A stretch of 64,000 bases of DNA from Ginsengibacter sp963792025 (GTDB lineage: Bacteria > Bacteroidota > Bacteroidia > Chitinophagales > Chitinophagaceae), in contig CAWBUS010000019.1 of the NCBI GenBank assembly GCA_963792025.1, positions 152,935-216,934 of the forward strand, read 5' to 3'. The position numbers were made by a program, and so were the translations under genes. The stretch's first letter is position 1, and each line of letters begins with the position of its first letter. The notes beneath the pieces are model-generated. The model did no database searches. It was not told the origin of the DNA and was given only the letters and a program-made list of their open reading frames with translations. Of this stretch, positions 15,694-24,602 are shown piece by piece.

Positions 15694-17298
15694 TTACAGG
15701 CCCATCACTATGGCCAGCCTACCCTCTTCAAGGTCAAGCTCTCTTTCAATTTTACGCACGATCTCCTCACTTACTTTCCCCTTGCGGTACATATCCTGCA
15801 ACTGGCGGCGTTCCACATTAATAACATCAACTTCCAGTTGGGAATATTCATTGAAAATATTTTCAGGTGTCATCGTTGGTTTTAGGTTTCCAAAATAGCC
15901 GGGGGGAAGATCAGTCTTTTGAATACGCTTTAATTTATAATCGTATTTCCTTTTGATTTTTGCCCTGAATTCATCTCTTATTTTTTCGATGTTTTGATCG
16001 AGGTGGTCAATTGTGGCGTTGAGGATCGCTGTTCGTACTTCATATTCTTCGGCAACAATTGAATGTGCCTGTATTTTTAATTTCCGGGTAATCCACGGCA
16101 GTGGCAATCCTAATAACAGCAATGTGGCGAGTATTACACAAAATGTAAGATAAATAATAAGGCTGCGTGCGGGAAAGGCGCTGCCGTCCGGCAACAACAT
16201 GGGTAGCGATAGCGCAGCAGCCAAGGATATTACGCCGCGGATACCTGTCCATCCAATGATGAACATATAACGTTTATCAAAAGGTTCCCTTTCTCTTATT
16301 CTTTTGCTCAGGTATCTTGGTAACAATACAGTAGGCACCACATAAATAAACCTGGCAATGATTACAACAGCGCTTATGAGAATACCGTAAAAAATAAGTT
16401 GCCAGGAGGAATAGGATTTAATTCCTGCCATTATGTTTTTTAGCTGGAGGCCAATTAAAATAAAGATGAGCCCGTTGAGAATAAATACTATTACGTCCCA
16501 CACCGCATACCTGGTAATTCTTGCCTGGTGGGTAATAATTGATTCAGAGTGATAGGATAAAAACAACCCGGTCGTTACAACGGCCAGTACGCCCGATACT
16601 TTAAAATAATCAGCAAGAAGGTAAGATGTAAATGGAACGATAAGGCTGATAGATGTCAGGATAACACTATCAAAATTTTTCCGTCTCGATAAAAGAAATG
16701 CCAGGTACCCGATAAGAAGCCCGGTACCTACGCCGCCCGCTATTGTCCATAGAAAATTTAAACCCGCTTCCCAAAAAACAAAATTACCGGCTGTCACCGC
16801 TATAATTGCATACTTATAAGTAACCAGGCCACTCGCGTCATTGATGAGGCTTTCGCCTTCTAATATGGCAGTGATTCGCCGTGGCAGGGGCAGCCCTTTC
16901 GTAATAGAGATGGCCGACACCGAATCAGTAGGAGAAATAATAGCACCCAATAAAAACCCTGACGGCCAACTGATACCGGGAATACAAACATGGGCAACAA
17001 CACCTACTATGAAAGTCGTAAAAAAAACAAGGCCGAATGCGGCTAATAAAATATTACGTTTATATATTTTAAAATTATACCAGTTGGTATTCCACGAAGC
17101 GTCGTATAATAAGGGTGGTAAAAAAATCAGGAAGATGATCTCCGGCCGCAGTGAAATGGCAGGCAGGCCGGGAATAAGGCTTATAATAATTCCGGAAAGC
17201 ACCAATACAATAGGAAAGGGAAATTTATATTTATTACTGATTATTGCCAGTACAATTACTCCAAATAACAGTAACGTAACTAATCCTACTTCATGCAT
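15694..17298 (-). CDS. Na+/H+ antiporter, CPA1 (NhaP/NHE) family
   Basis: 534 aa on the minus strand. Twelve or so hydrophobic helices cover residues 1-400, and a charged helical cytoplasmic tail covers about 405-534. CPA1 landmarks are F-L-P-P-L-L-Y-D-A-S-W near residue 59, S-P-T-D-S-V-S-A near 122, and the ion-binding E-S-L-I-N-D-A-S-G-L-V block near 145, whose Asn-Asp pair carries the transported cation and proton. It exchanges cytoplasmic Na+ (or K+) for external H+ to control pH and sodium. Monocistronic, with dispersed-repeat copies on both sides. Its stop is 17 bases from the repeat at 15375-15677. Complete by length. Confidence 0.9.
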   Translation of the reverse strand: MHEVGLVTLLLFGVIVLAIISNKYKFPFPIVLVLSGIIISLIPGLPAISLRPEIIFLIFLPPLLYDASWNTNWYNFKIYKRNILLAAFGLVFFTTFIVGVVAHVCIPGISWPSGFLLGAIISPTDSVSAISITKGLPLPRRITAILEGESLINDASGLVTYKYAIIAVTAGNFVFWEAGLNFLWTIAGGVGTGLLIGYLAFLLSRRKNFDSVILTSISLIVPFTSYLLADYFKVSGVLAVVTTGLFLSYHSESIITHQARITRYAVWDVIVFILNGLIFILIGLQLKNIMAGIKSYSSWQLIFYGILISAVVIIARFIYVVPTVLLPRYLSKRIREREPFDKRYMFIIGWTGIRGVISLAAALSLPMLLPDGSAFPARSLIIYLTFCVILATLLLLGLPLPWITRKLKIQAHSIVAEEYEVRTAILNATIDHLDQNIEKIRDEFRAKIKRKYDYKLKRIQKTDLPPGYFGNLKPTMTPENIFNEYSQLEVDVINVERRQLQDMYRKGKVSEEIVRKIERELDLEEGRLAIVMGL

Positions 17299-17420
17299 GG
17301 GTTAAAATTATTTACCAAACTTTTTTAAAAGATAACCAATTTTTAAAATTCGGGGTTCAATACAGCATCTTACAAATGATTTATTACAACATTACAAGGC
17401 ACACTACAAACCCCCGGCTA

Positions 17421-17556
17421 TACTTAGTGTGTTCATAACCGTTAGTTTCGCTGTCCTTAGTACCTAAGGACAGCAGTCCCTAATTATTTAAATGTTGTAC
17501 AAGATATCGCGGGAAGAGGGCTTTTTTTTAAATATTCTCAACACAGCATGGGGTAA
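17421..17556 (+). repeat. Dispersed intergenic repeat, full copy with perfect hairpin
   Basis: Arms A and B are joined by a perfect 11-bp stem with a 3-base loop: GCTGTCCTTAG, TAC, CTAAGGACAGC at 17450-17474. Arm B then runs AGTCCCTAATTATTTAAATG...AACACAGCATGGGG. This is the cleanest hairpin of the family in the window. It lies just upstream of the antiporter gene start and directly abuts a duplicated gene end at 17553. Confidence 0.85.
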
Positions 17557-17655
17557 TGTTGGCTTTATTTTTTTCCACGCGACCAACCGCTACCGCCATT
17601 ACTAATGATTGCAATGTCAGCGATGCCGACGTAATGGACGATGCAACGTAATGTC
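17553..17655 (+). pseudogene. Duplicated 3' end of the membrane-protein gene at 11108-11575
   Basis: GTAATGTTGGCTTTATTTTT onwards repeats 11477-11580 with about nine differences in about 103 bases by eye, including the stop codon and the first bases after it. The reading frame (V-M-L-A-L-F-F-S-T-R-P-T, then T-N-D-C-N-V-S-D-A-D) is preserved without stops although there is no promoter or start. The copy begins exactly where arm B of the adjacent repeat ends. Confidence 0.8.
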
Positions 17656-17673
17656 CCGCGAACGTACCCCTGC

Positions 17674-17783
17674 TACACTTAGTATACCCCTAAGGACAGC
17701 TTTCCCTGATTGTTGAAATTTTCGTGTATGCCTGGTAGTTATGTACTTTATTATTTCATACATTCTGGTATAGCATGGGGTAG
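17674..17783 (+). repeat. Dispersed intergenic repeat, degenerate copy
   Basis: CTACACTTAGTATACCCC, CTAAGGACAGC, CCCTGATTGTTGAAATTTT, then TTTCATACATTCTGGTATAG and CATGGGGTAGC. Order and spacing match arms A and B, with much of arm A deleted. Confidence 0.6.
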
Positions 17784-17958
17784 CAGGCAGGAGGGCCACA
17801 ACAAATTGCTATGGCAAACTTCCAATAAGGTAAACACCAACTCATTTGTGATGGGGGGAAGCAGCGATGGTACAAACTTGGATGGTAGACGGCGGATTGT
17901 GACCTGGGGTATTTTTAAAACTAATCCAAGATGATTCAGGGCGATAGCTATAATATGG

Positions 17959-18879
17959 CTAACTAAGATTTTTAAAAGAAGTTGGCGAATAACGGGTGAC
18001 GGAACGAAACTGCCTGCTGAAAGAAAAAATATTCGGATAATTAAGATGGGCTGCCACGTCTGAAACGGACATCTCTTTATGCTTCAATAGCATTTTTGCC
18101 CTGTTTATTTTTAGATATATCTGGTACTGGTGTGGTGTAGTGTTGAATACCTGTTTGAAACTTTTAATTAAAAAATATTTGGAAAGACAACATTCTTTTG
18201 CAATGAAATTCAAATCTACATTTTGCAGGCAATTGTCTTCTATCATCTCTTTTGCCACCAACACACGTTTTAAGATTTCCTGTCTTGTAGAGAATTTCAC
18301 CTTATTGATAGTATACATGTGCCTGGAAATATTATGCTGAAACTGCAGCAGGTTTTCAGAAATGGCATAATAGTAACCTTCATCTAATTCTCCATCACTC
18401 AAAGAATTATTCAACCTGGTGAACTGCTTTTTTAGAAAATCAGTAAAGAAATTATTCCTGATAATCCCATCGTAAAACAAAGGAGCAGCAAATATTTTAC
18501 CGGGCGTTACCAATAGATCTTTCGACCATGTTTTATTTACTTCCAGTACTTCAGCTACAATTGCCGGCGTTAGGAATATCGACATTCCCCAATTGACCTC
18601 ATGTAAATTTCTTCCTGTTCCACATTCAGATAATACTTCGCTACCATTATTTACAATAAGGCAATGCCCGTTTAACAGTTTATTATTAACACCATTTACC
18701 TTGTAACGCTCAATGCCATCAACTACATATTTTATTGAAAGAAGAGACGTATAGGAAAACGGTGCCAGGTAATTAAGACGTGAGATATATACCTGGTTGT
18801 TACACCGGTTTAAATCAAGCGCATCCTTTGTGCTGTCATTTAAGACACTCGCCTTTCCGGCAAAAGTTTCGTCTTTCAT
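17959..18879 (-). CDS. AraC-family transcriptional regulator
   Basis: 306 aa on the minus strand. The last about 95 residues form the AraC double helix-turn-helix: L-N-F-I-A-K-E-C-C-L-S-K-Y-F-L-I-K-S-F-K for the first HTH, and M-S-V-S-D-V-A-A-H-L-N-Y-P-N-I-F-S-F-S-R-Q-F for the second, followed by Y-S-P-T-S-F-K. The N-terminal about 200 residues are a cupin-like sensing region without a clear ligand signature. It contains N-N-K-L-L-N-G-H-C-L-I-V-N-N-G, as in regulators that bind small molecules. It lies 93 bases downstream of the OMP receptor gene on the same strand, so the two may be co-transcribed and the receptor or its substrate may be a target. That link is inferred. Confidence 0.88.
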   Translation of the reverse strand: MKDETFAGKASVLNDSTKDALDLNRCNNQVYISRLNYLAPFSYTSLLSIKYVVDGIERYKVNGVNNKLLNGHCLIVNNGSEVLSECGTGRNLHEVNWGMSIFLTPAIVAEVLEVNKTWSKDLLVTPGKIFAAPLFYDGIIRNNFFTDFLKKQFTRLNNSLSDGELDEGYYYAISENLLQFQHNISRHMYTINKVKFSTRQEILKRVLVAKEMIEDNCLQNVDLNFIAKECCLSKYFLIKSFKQVFNTTPHQYQIYLKINRAKMLLKHKEMSVSDVAAHLNYPNIFSFSRQFRSVTRYSPTSFKNLS

Positions 18880-18972
18880 ATACCGAAAAGAACGAAATTA
18901 TACCGGCCGGTCAATTGGATTTATGTAAGCGGGACTTTTAAAGGATGAACAGCCGGTAACCGAAACAAATTG

Positions 18973-21402
18973 TCAACCACCGTTTTGAGCTCTTCTTATT
19001 TCTTCGTCTGCTGCCCTCTCCGAACGATGATTTGATTTTACATTTTTGCCGAAGTTGTAACTGAGTGAAATGGTTCCCATTCGCGAATCCCTCACTTCTT
19101 TGAAATATTCGTTGGACAATTGGAACTGCGTAAGACCCTCCATTATTTGCGTGTGAAAGATATCCCGCACACCCGCCTTCACGCTTAACTTATTTTTAAA
19201 AATGTTTTTCGAAACGGCCGCGCCCAATTGCCCGGCAGGTTGCAGCACTTCCTGGATATCTGCCTGGCTTCGCGAATTATAATAACCTGAAATTTCTGCA
19301 GTCCAATCTCCGAAATGAAATTGATTGTTGATATTAAGACTGGCCTGGAAAATACTTGCATGAATCGGGTAAACCACTTCGCCTTTGATTAGTTTATTAT
19401 CGATAGAAACAGCAGTAGTAACATTCCACCATTTCACGGGATTGAGTTGTAAACTTACTGAAGCGCCTAAATCAATAGCTGAACCGACATTTCCCTCTGT
19501 ATAAATTACCAGCCCATCAGGGTTGGAGTAAAACAGTTGCGAAAAATAATTGTTCGTTTTGCTGAATTGAATTTCAGATACCAGCATCCCTTTATAATTG
19601 TGAGAGAGGGAAGCTGACCACGTAAACTGCGGGAGGAATGAAGGATTGCCAATCTGGTAAGTATATTTATTGATGATGAATACAAAGGGGTTGAGTTTTT
19701 GGTAAGGAGGCCGGTCAATTCTGCGGTCAACTGTTAAAGAAAGTTCATTGGAAGAATCAATAGTGTAGGTAAAATTTATGTTTGGAAAAAGACTGCTGTA
19801 TTTCTTTTTAATCACCGTATCTTTTATAACGGCGTTTCCTAACTGATGTCCGTTGTAATTTGTAAACTCCAGTCGTAAGCCGCCTGCCATATTCCATTTA
19901 TCGGTTTTTATTGTTGCGGTTGAATAGAGTGCATGGTTTGTTTCTGCATAAATAAAATGATTAGACTTTTCGAGATCATCTTTAAATCCTGAACCATCGT
20001 TGTACGTGTACGCGACAAGGTTATCTGTACTGATATGAGAAGATTTCCAGCCGGCTTCATAGCTTATTTTATCATTTATTTTTTTATCGAAATCAGATTT
20101 TGCTGAAATGATGTGCAGGCTGCCCGGCATATTACCCAGGTAGGTTTGTGTTGATCCGGCTGAAGGATCTGTATTTTCAAACGAGGAGGTGCCTCCGTTT
20201 TTATATCCAAGCAAATCTGCATCAATATCCCATTCCGTGTTTTTAGAAAAGGTTTTATGGAAGTTAAGGCTGATGCCTTTATTCTTCAAGTTGGTAAAAT
20301 AACCAAGCGCCGTCGAACTGGATGAATCGATTACATTTTGATTATTTCCCCAGGTGGCAATGCTGCTTCCATGAGAAGAGAGGGATGAAAATATTCCGTT
20401 CAATGTAATACCTAAAGACGCTGTAGGGCTGATGGTATAATCAACTCCTGTGCGGATGGTATGCGTATATCCTTTGGTAAACATATAGAAATCCTGCACC
20501 AACACCGATTGCACCGTTATATTATCCTGTTCTAAATATTTCCTGTATGCATATAATGAAACGTACGTACCAAACTTGATTAAATTATAATTGACAAAAA
20601 AATTGACAGCTCCTTTATGAAAATTAAAATTTAAGCTGCTATTACTCCGGGGAAATCTTGCCTGCGCATACGTACTAACGATACTACCGTAGACGCCCTG
20701 CTTTTTTGATTTTTTTGTTTTTATGTTTATTATCCCCGCATTGCCTTCGGCTTCATATTTCGCAGATGGATGTTCGATAATTTCAATCTCACTAACCTGG
20801 TCAGAAGAAAGGCCGCTGAGATAAGTTGATAGTGCTGTGCCGCCAAGGTACGTTTGTTTACCATCTACAAGAATCAACACGCCGGGCTTACCTTTCAAAG
20901 CAATGTTACCATTGCGATCAATTGATACGCCGGGAAGTTTCTCCAAAGCCTCCAATACAGAAGTGCCGATACTGGTAAGGCTTGCTTCCATGTTAATTAC
21001 CGTTTTGTTTGCCTGCAATTCTATAAATGGTTTACGCGATTGAACGGTAACTTCTTTAAGATATCCCGAAAGGGAATCCAATAGTATGGATACTTCCATA
21101 GTCCCGCTTTTTGTTATGAAGAAAGGTTCAGCAGAAATGAAATTGGTATAGCCAACGCAACTTGCTTTAATCAAATATTTACCCGGATTTATTTTTGTAA
21201 AAAAGGCAAGACCAGCTGAATCACTCACCTGGATTTTAACAACTGTTGAATCAGGCTGCTTCAATAACATGACAGTTACTTTATCTAACGCTTTTTTGCT
21301 GTTGGTTGAAACAATCACTTTTAAAGAACCTGTGGAATCCGTTTGAGCCATTCCCATTTTACCTAAACTAAAAGCTACAAGTATCGGCAGGTATTTTTTC
21401 AT
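18973..21402 (-). CDS. TonB-dependent-receptor-like outer membrane beta-barrel protein (OMP_b-brl_3 type)
   Basis: 809 aa on the minus strand. Signal peptide to about residue 19 (K-M-G-M-A-Q). A carboxypeptidase-regulatory-like domain follows at about 25-110 (G-S-L-K-V-I-V-S-T-N-S-K-K-A-L-D; I-N-P-G-K-Y-L-I-K-A-S-C-V-G-Y). Next is a TonB plug at about 120-225 (A-L-E-K-L-P-G-V-S-I-D-R-N-G-N-I; G-K-P-G-V-L-I-L-V-D-G-K; I-E-I-I-E-H-P-S-A-K-Y-E-A-E-G-N-A-G-I-I-N). The rest is a large beta-barrel ending in G-T-I-S-L-S-Y-N-F-G-K. This domain order matches the OMP_b-brl_3 receptors, which are related to SusC but lack a partner SusD. None is encoded nearby. It would import a ligand across the outer membrane using TonB energy. 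Substrate unknown. An AraC regulator follows. Confidence 0.88.
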   Translation of the reverse strand: MKKYLPILVAFSLGKMGMAQTDSTGSLKVIVSTNSKKALDKVTVMLLKQPDSTVVKIQVSDSAGLAFFTKINPGKYLIKASCVGYTNFISAEPFFITKSGTMEVSILLDSLSGYLKEVTVQSRKPFIELQANKTVINMEASLTSIGTSVLEALEKLPGVSIDRNGNIALKGKPGVLILVDGKQTYLGGTALSTYLSGLSSDQVSEIEIIEHPSAKYEAEGNAGIINIKTKKSKKQGVYGSIVSTYAQARFPRSNSSLNFNFHKGAVNFFVNYNLIKFGTYVSLYAYRKYLEQDNITVQSVLVQDFYMFTKGYTHTIRTGVDYTISPTASLGITLNGIFSSLSSHGSSIATWGNNQNVIDSSSSTALGYFTNLKNKGISLNFHKTFSKNTEWDIDADLLGYKNGGTSSFENTDPSAGSTQTYLGNMPGSLHIISAKSDFDKKINDKISYEAGWKSSHISTDNLVAYTYNDGSGFKDDLEKSNHFIYAETNHALYSTATIKTDKWNMAGGLRLEFTNYNGHQLGNAVIKDTVIKKKYSSLFPNINFTYTIDSSNELSLTVDRRIDRPPYQKLNPFVFIINKYTYQIGNPSFLPQFTWSASLSHNYKGMLVSEIQFSKTNNYFSQLFYSNPDGLVIYTEGNVGSAIDLGASVSLQLNPVKWWNVTTAVSIDNKLIKGEVVYPIHASIFQASLNINNQFHFGDWTAEISGYYNSRSQADIQEVLQPAGQLGAAVSKNIFKNKLSVKAGVRDIFHTQIMEGLTQFQLSNEYFKEVRDSRMGTISLSYNFGKNVKSNHRSERAADEEIRRAQNGG

Positions 21403-21810
21403 AACTATACGGGCAAGACCAACGCTCTTTTTTATTTTCGGAAAAATAATAAGATGCGTTGAATTAAATCTTTTTTATAAAGGCTAAAAAATACCAGCCA
21501 TCAAATAAGCAATATTTGATAAAGGGAATGACTCAATTAAAATACAACCAGTGAAAAATATTGTTCCTATTCAGGAAGAAACCAGGATCATGCATTTTAA
21601 TGACTCGTTCTAAACCGCTTGCTTTACATTCTGGAATGTCAGGTGAGGATACCCGCCAGGAAGGGGGCGTTCGCACTTGCCCGCTCCTCATTCTTGCGCC
21701 AATGCAAACTTATTTTACATTACTAGACTAATTGAGGTCTTTGCACAACTGCCAATTCTTATGAACTATTGAAAAGTTTTTGTTTATTTGGTAATATTTA
21801 ATCTTTTATA
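21403..21810 (+). other. Intergenic region with a second-family repeat
   Basis: The interval lies between two divergent genes, the receptor on minus and a secreted protein on plus, so promoters for both are expected. At 21632-21666 there is one copy of the second dispersed repeat (GGAATGTCAGGTGAGGATAC, then CCGCCAGGAAG). Near 21775 the plus-strand sequence TTTGTTTATTTGGTAATATT lies about 40 bases before the ATG and could be promoter-like, but no strict TAnnTTTG match is present. Confidence 0.4.
21632..21666 (+). repeat. Second dispersed repeat, one copy
   Basis: GGAATGTCAGGTGAGGATAC followed by CCGCCAGGAAG. Related copies are at 31901-31934 (GGAAATGTCGGGTAGGGATG, CCCGCC) and as an inverted pair at 8143-8230. 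A partial match (ACACCCGCCAGGATC) is at about 10890. Confidence 0.5.
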
Positions 21811-22434
21811 ATGAAATTAAAAATCAGCATCACCTTAATTGTACTAACTAACCTGTTGGCCGTGGATGTCGCTATTGCCCAGATGCCGAACTACATGCCG
21901 GCAGTGCAGCAGAATTTTATGAACATGCAATTCAATAATTTTATGATGCAATCAATGAATTTTGCTTACAGGAATGCAAAGGTCGAAAAGCACAGTTTTA
22001 TTGTTGTGTTACCCAACGATTCTTCAATATATATTTTTGGTAAAATTAATTCAGATTCAAGCCTGCAATACCTCCGGTGGGAAGATAAATCGGTGCGCAG
22101 AAAAGACACAGCCCGATTTAAGCGGATATATCCTTATCAAACAAAATCTATAATTCGTACCGATAGGAACTCGGTACAGTTTACAGGTATTGCAACGGAC
22201 ACGTGCTGGTTGTTTAAGGCTGTGGCCGGTACAATAAACGGCTACTCCCCCGTAGCCGATGAGGACTTAACCAAGGGCTACATCAGGTACATTCAAAAAA
22301 ATAACGGACCCTTACTCGAATTGAATGCTGACAATCTCAGGGATATGCTACAGGATAACGATAAGGCGCTTAACTTTTTTAAAAGAAAAAAATATGATAA
22401 AGCGATATCAGTATATAACAAAGAAAATAATTAA
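21811..22434 (+). CDS. Secreted protein of unknown function, Met/Asn-rich N-terminus
   Basis: 207 aa. Signal peptide to about residue 24 (V-A-I-A-Q-M). It is followed by an unusual Met/Asn/Gln-rich stretch at about 24-52 (Q-N-F-M-N-M-Q-F-N-N-F-M-M-Q-S-M-N-F). A beta-rich domain (S-F-I-V-V-L-P-N-D-S-S-I-Y-I-F-G-K; L-R-W-E-D-K-S-V-R-R-K-D) covers 60-150 and a helical end contains a TPR-like F-F-K-R-K-K-Y-D-K-A-I-S-V-Y. No family recognised. The Met-rich patch might bind copper or silver, but no other copper genes are near, so this is only a note. Probably periplasmic. Confidence 0.65.
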   Translation: MKLKISITLIVLTNLLAVDVAIAQMPNYMPAVQQNFMNMQFNNFMMQSMNFAYRNAKVEKHSFIVVLPNDSSIYIFGKINSDSSLQYLRWEDKSVRRKDTARFKRIYPYQTKSIIRTDRNSVQFTGIATDTCWLFKAVAGTINGYSPVADEDLTKGYIRYIQKNNGPLLELNADNLRDMLQDNDKALNFFKRKKYDKAISVYNKENN

Positions 22435-22487
22435 CGGATGTACCCTGTAGATGTCCTCATTTACAAACTGAGTACCAAAATCCCAAC

Positions 22488-22521
22488 TATTGAAACATTC
22501 TCAGGACAGCCTCGGGGTAAA
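22488..22521 (+). repeat. Dispersed intergenic repeat, end of arm B only
   Basis: TATTGAAACATTCTCAGGAC followed by AGCCTCGGGGTAAAA. It ends 4 bases from the stop of the minus-strand gene at 22525. Confidence 0.6.
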
Positions 22522-22524
22522 ATC

Positions 22525-22995
22525 TTAAAGGCTCAGTAGGATTATTACAGCAATTGCTGCAAAGCCTATAAAGCCAAACCAGATCCACTTGATTAATTCT
22601 CTTTCGTCGTCTTTCAAAAAAATATAGCCAACGATAAGCGCCAGCGGCCCAAACAGAAGGCCCTTTATTAGCCAACTTATTTTTTCCAAAGTGCCTGGTC
22701 CATCTCCATCATCATAAGCTTTCAGCATCAGCTTCATGCGCCTTTGAGAAGCTCTGAAAGAAAGTCTTTCAAAAAAATTTAATTTCTTTCCTCTCAATTT
22801 TCCATATTGCTCCACAGTCATGTTTACGAAAACTCTCATTTGAGCGATCCTCACCTGATCTTTCGCGGAAAGGTGATCACCATCGGCAGTAACGCTACCT
22901 GCGGCCACTACCGGAGATATAGCAAACGTATTGTTGCTGATAAAATGTAAGAAGAAAATGGTAATAAGGGAGAAAATTACCTTTTGAAACTTCAT
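22525..22995 (-). CDS. Small exported/membrane protein with two C-terminal helices
   Basis: 156 aa on the minus strand. An N-terminal signal or anchor (residues 4-26, F-S-L-I-T-I-F-F-L-H-F-I-S) is followed by a charged middle region (A-Q-M-R-V-F-V-N-M-T-V-E-Q-Y; K-L-N-F-F-E-R-L-S-F-R). Two membrane helices follow at about 110-125 and 137-155, with D-D-E-R-E-L-I-K between them. The F-E-R-L-S-F-R-x-x-Q-R-R-M-K pattern before a helix hairpin is common in small Bacteroidota membrane proteins that I cannot name. Ends directly at a repeat arm. Confidence 0.68.
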   Translation of the reverse strand: MKFQKVIFSLITIFFLHFISNNTFAISPVVAAGSVTADGDHLSAKDQVRIAQMRVFVNMTVEQYGKLRGKKLNFFERLSFRASQRRMKLMLKAYDDGDGPGTLEKISWLIKGLLFGPLALIVGYIFLKDDERELIKWIWFGFIGFAAIAVIILLSL

Positions 22996-23288
22996 GTTAG
23001 TTTGGTTTTATGTGGTTACTTAAGGAGGTTAATGCTATTTATTAGTTATTAACGCTACAATGATAAAACTTATTTTGATTCTGTTGCACCGCCTTTTTAA
23101 AAATAAACTATTTGCTCCTTCCTGCCCGCGAATATCTCCCGCGCTCTAATTGCCCGGCCCTTGCTCTTGCCCCTCTTTACCTCTTTTATCGCAAGCGTCC
23201 GTGGAGGTTTCAACTCCTCCCATTAACTGCATTAGGTTTTGAATTAAATAAAGCCTATTTTAACTCGTAATAAAGCCAAATAACTGCC
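22996..23288 (+). other. Divergent intergenic region
   Basis: The interval of 293 bases sits between the minus-strand membrane-protein gene and the plus-strand lipoprotein gene and should contain both promoters. Nothing repeat-like is seen. A sequence CCTATTTTAACTCG at about 23255 could serve as a -7 region but is not a strict match to the Bacteroidota consensus. Confidence 0.35.
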
Positions 23289-24362
23289 ATGCCGAGATAT
23301 TATAGCTTACTATGTATCATTATTATTATTGCACAGGGATGCAATACTGCAAAGCGTAAAGTAACTAAAGAGGAAGCGATTGCATTCGCACACTCACTTG
23401 AACATGAAGTGGCGACCCGTAACCCCCATGCGTTTGACCAGGTATTTGATGAAGATGCATTTGTAAAAAGAGTAATGGAAGCGGGTAATGGTAAGCTTGC
23501 GGACAAAGACCGCGAGGCAATAGTAATATCATTAAAGCAAAGCAAAATAGGTGAGGAAATTGTAGAAGCAGCACGATCCGGAACTTATGAATTGGTGAAA
23601 GTGTACGAAAAGAATGACACGCAGCATCTGCTGTTCAGGCTGTACGGTAGTGGAGGTATCAATTATCATGATATGCTGTTGGTAAACGCAGGCAAAGATG
23701 TGAAAGTAGCCGATATGTACATCTATTATTCTTCAGAGAATTTCAGCAAAACGATCGCTGATCTTTTATCACAATTTTTGAATTATTCTAATCTAAACTC
23801 TGAGATGATGAATACCATTAAAGAAATGAAAAAATCTCAAACGAACGAGGAATATGAAACAGCGCTATCTTATTATAACCAGCTGCCCGATACATTAAAA
23901 AAGTCAAAAGCTTTTCAACTGGTTCATTTGATAATCACTTCAAAAATTAATGATAGTGATTATGAGAAAGCCCTTGATGAATTCAGCACCCTTTACCCGC
24001 ATGAACCCGGCATGAACCTGCAGGCAATTGACATTCACATTACCCATAAACAATATGATAAAGCCGGCAATGATGTTAATCGCCTGGATAGCTTTATTAA
24101 TAAGGACACTTTTCTTGATTATTACCGTGCTCTTATTTACAAGCAGCAAAATGATACGGCAAAAATGATGACATGCCTGACTAATCTTTACAGAAACTTT
24201 CCATCGTTTGGCGAAGGGATAATAGAACTGATGGCAGCCTATGCCCGCGAAGGAGATATTGCTAAAGCAAAGAAATTAGTAGCGGTTTACCGAAACAATA
24301 CAAAACTTAATCAAAAGCGGCTTGACCTTGTTCTTACTGCTTATCCCCAGGTAAGTAATTAA
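23289..24362 (+). CDS. Lipoprotein with N-terminal alpha/beta domain and C-terminal TPR-like repeats
   Basis: 357 aa. Lipobox I-A-Q-G-C with Cys at residue 18, so it is anchored to a membrane and faces the periplasm or surface. Residues 20-150 form a globular domain with E-E-A-I-A-F-A-H-S-L-E-H-E-V-A-T-R-N-P, then V-N-A-G-K-D-V-K-V-A-D-M-Y-I-Y-Y, resembling Bacteroidota proteins that start with a NTF2/SnoaL-like fold. Residues 175-350 are helical TPR-like units (E-T-A-L-S-Y-Y-N-Q-L-P; Y-E-K-A-L-D-E-F; Y-D-K-A-G-N-D-V; D-I-A-K-A-K-K-L). No enzyme motif and no operon partner. A likely scaffold or binding protein, function unknown. Confidence 0.75.
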   Translation: MPRYYSLLCIIIIIAQGCNTAKRKVTKEEAIAFAHSLEHEVATRNPHAFDQVFDEDAFVKRVMEAGNGKLADKDREAIVISLKQSKIGEEIVEAARSGTYELVKVYEKNDTQHLLFRLYGSGGINYHDMLLVNAGKDVKVADMYIYYSSENFSKTIADLLSQFLNYSNLNSEMMNTIKEMKKSQTNEEYETALSYYNQLPDTLKKSKAFQLVHLIITSKINDSDYEKALDEFSTLYPHEPGMNLQAIDIHITHKQYDKAGNDVNRLDSFINKDTFLDYYRALIYKQQNDTAKMMTCLTNLYRNFPSFGEGIIELMAAYAREGDIAKAKKLVAVYRNNTKLNQKRLDLVLTAYPQVSN

Positions 24363-24445
24363 ATAATAATTTCCAGGTAAGATCTTCGTCCTCTCTACTC
24401 CAAGCCCTTGTGTTGTTGCAGGACATGGGTGCGTAGGTGCCAGGC

Positions 24446-24597
24446 TATACTTAGTGTGCTCATAGCCGTTAGTTGCGTTACGAACATTAAAATCCAGTAC
24501 AAAAATTCAATCTTAATGAACGTGCATTAGCGGTCAAATATTTTATAACCCCAGCTACCCTGAGTCTGCTTCCAACCGTAAGTAGCGCTGTCCTTAG
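24446..24597 (+). repeat. Dispersed repeat: A+C copy followed by a second degenerate A arm
   Basis: A+C copy at 24446-24530 (TACTTAGTGTGCTCATAGCC, GTTAGTTGCG, TTACGAACATTAAAATCCAG, ATTCAATCTTAATG). A second arm A at about 24552-24597 is degenerate at its start and ends GTAGCGCTGTCCTTAG. That arm runs into the left end of the insertion sequence at 24603. Confidence 0.7.
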
Positions 24598-24602
24598 TTA
24601 TT

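Noticed and set aside
18973..21402. SusC/SusD polysaccharide utilisation locus
   Set aside because: The receptor is of the OMP_b-brl_3 type, no SusD-like lipoprotein follows, and the only carbohydrate enzymes in the window are far away.
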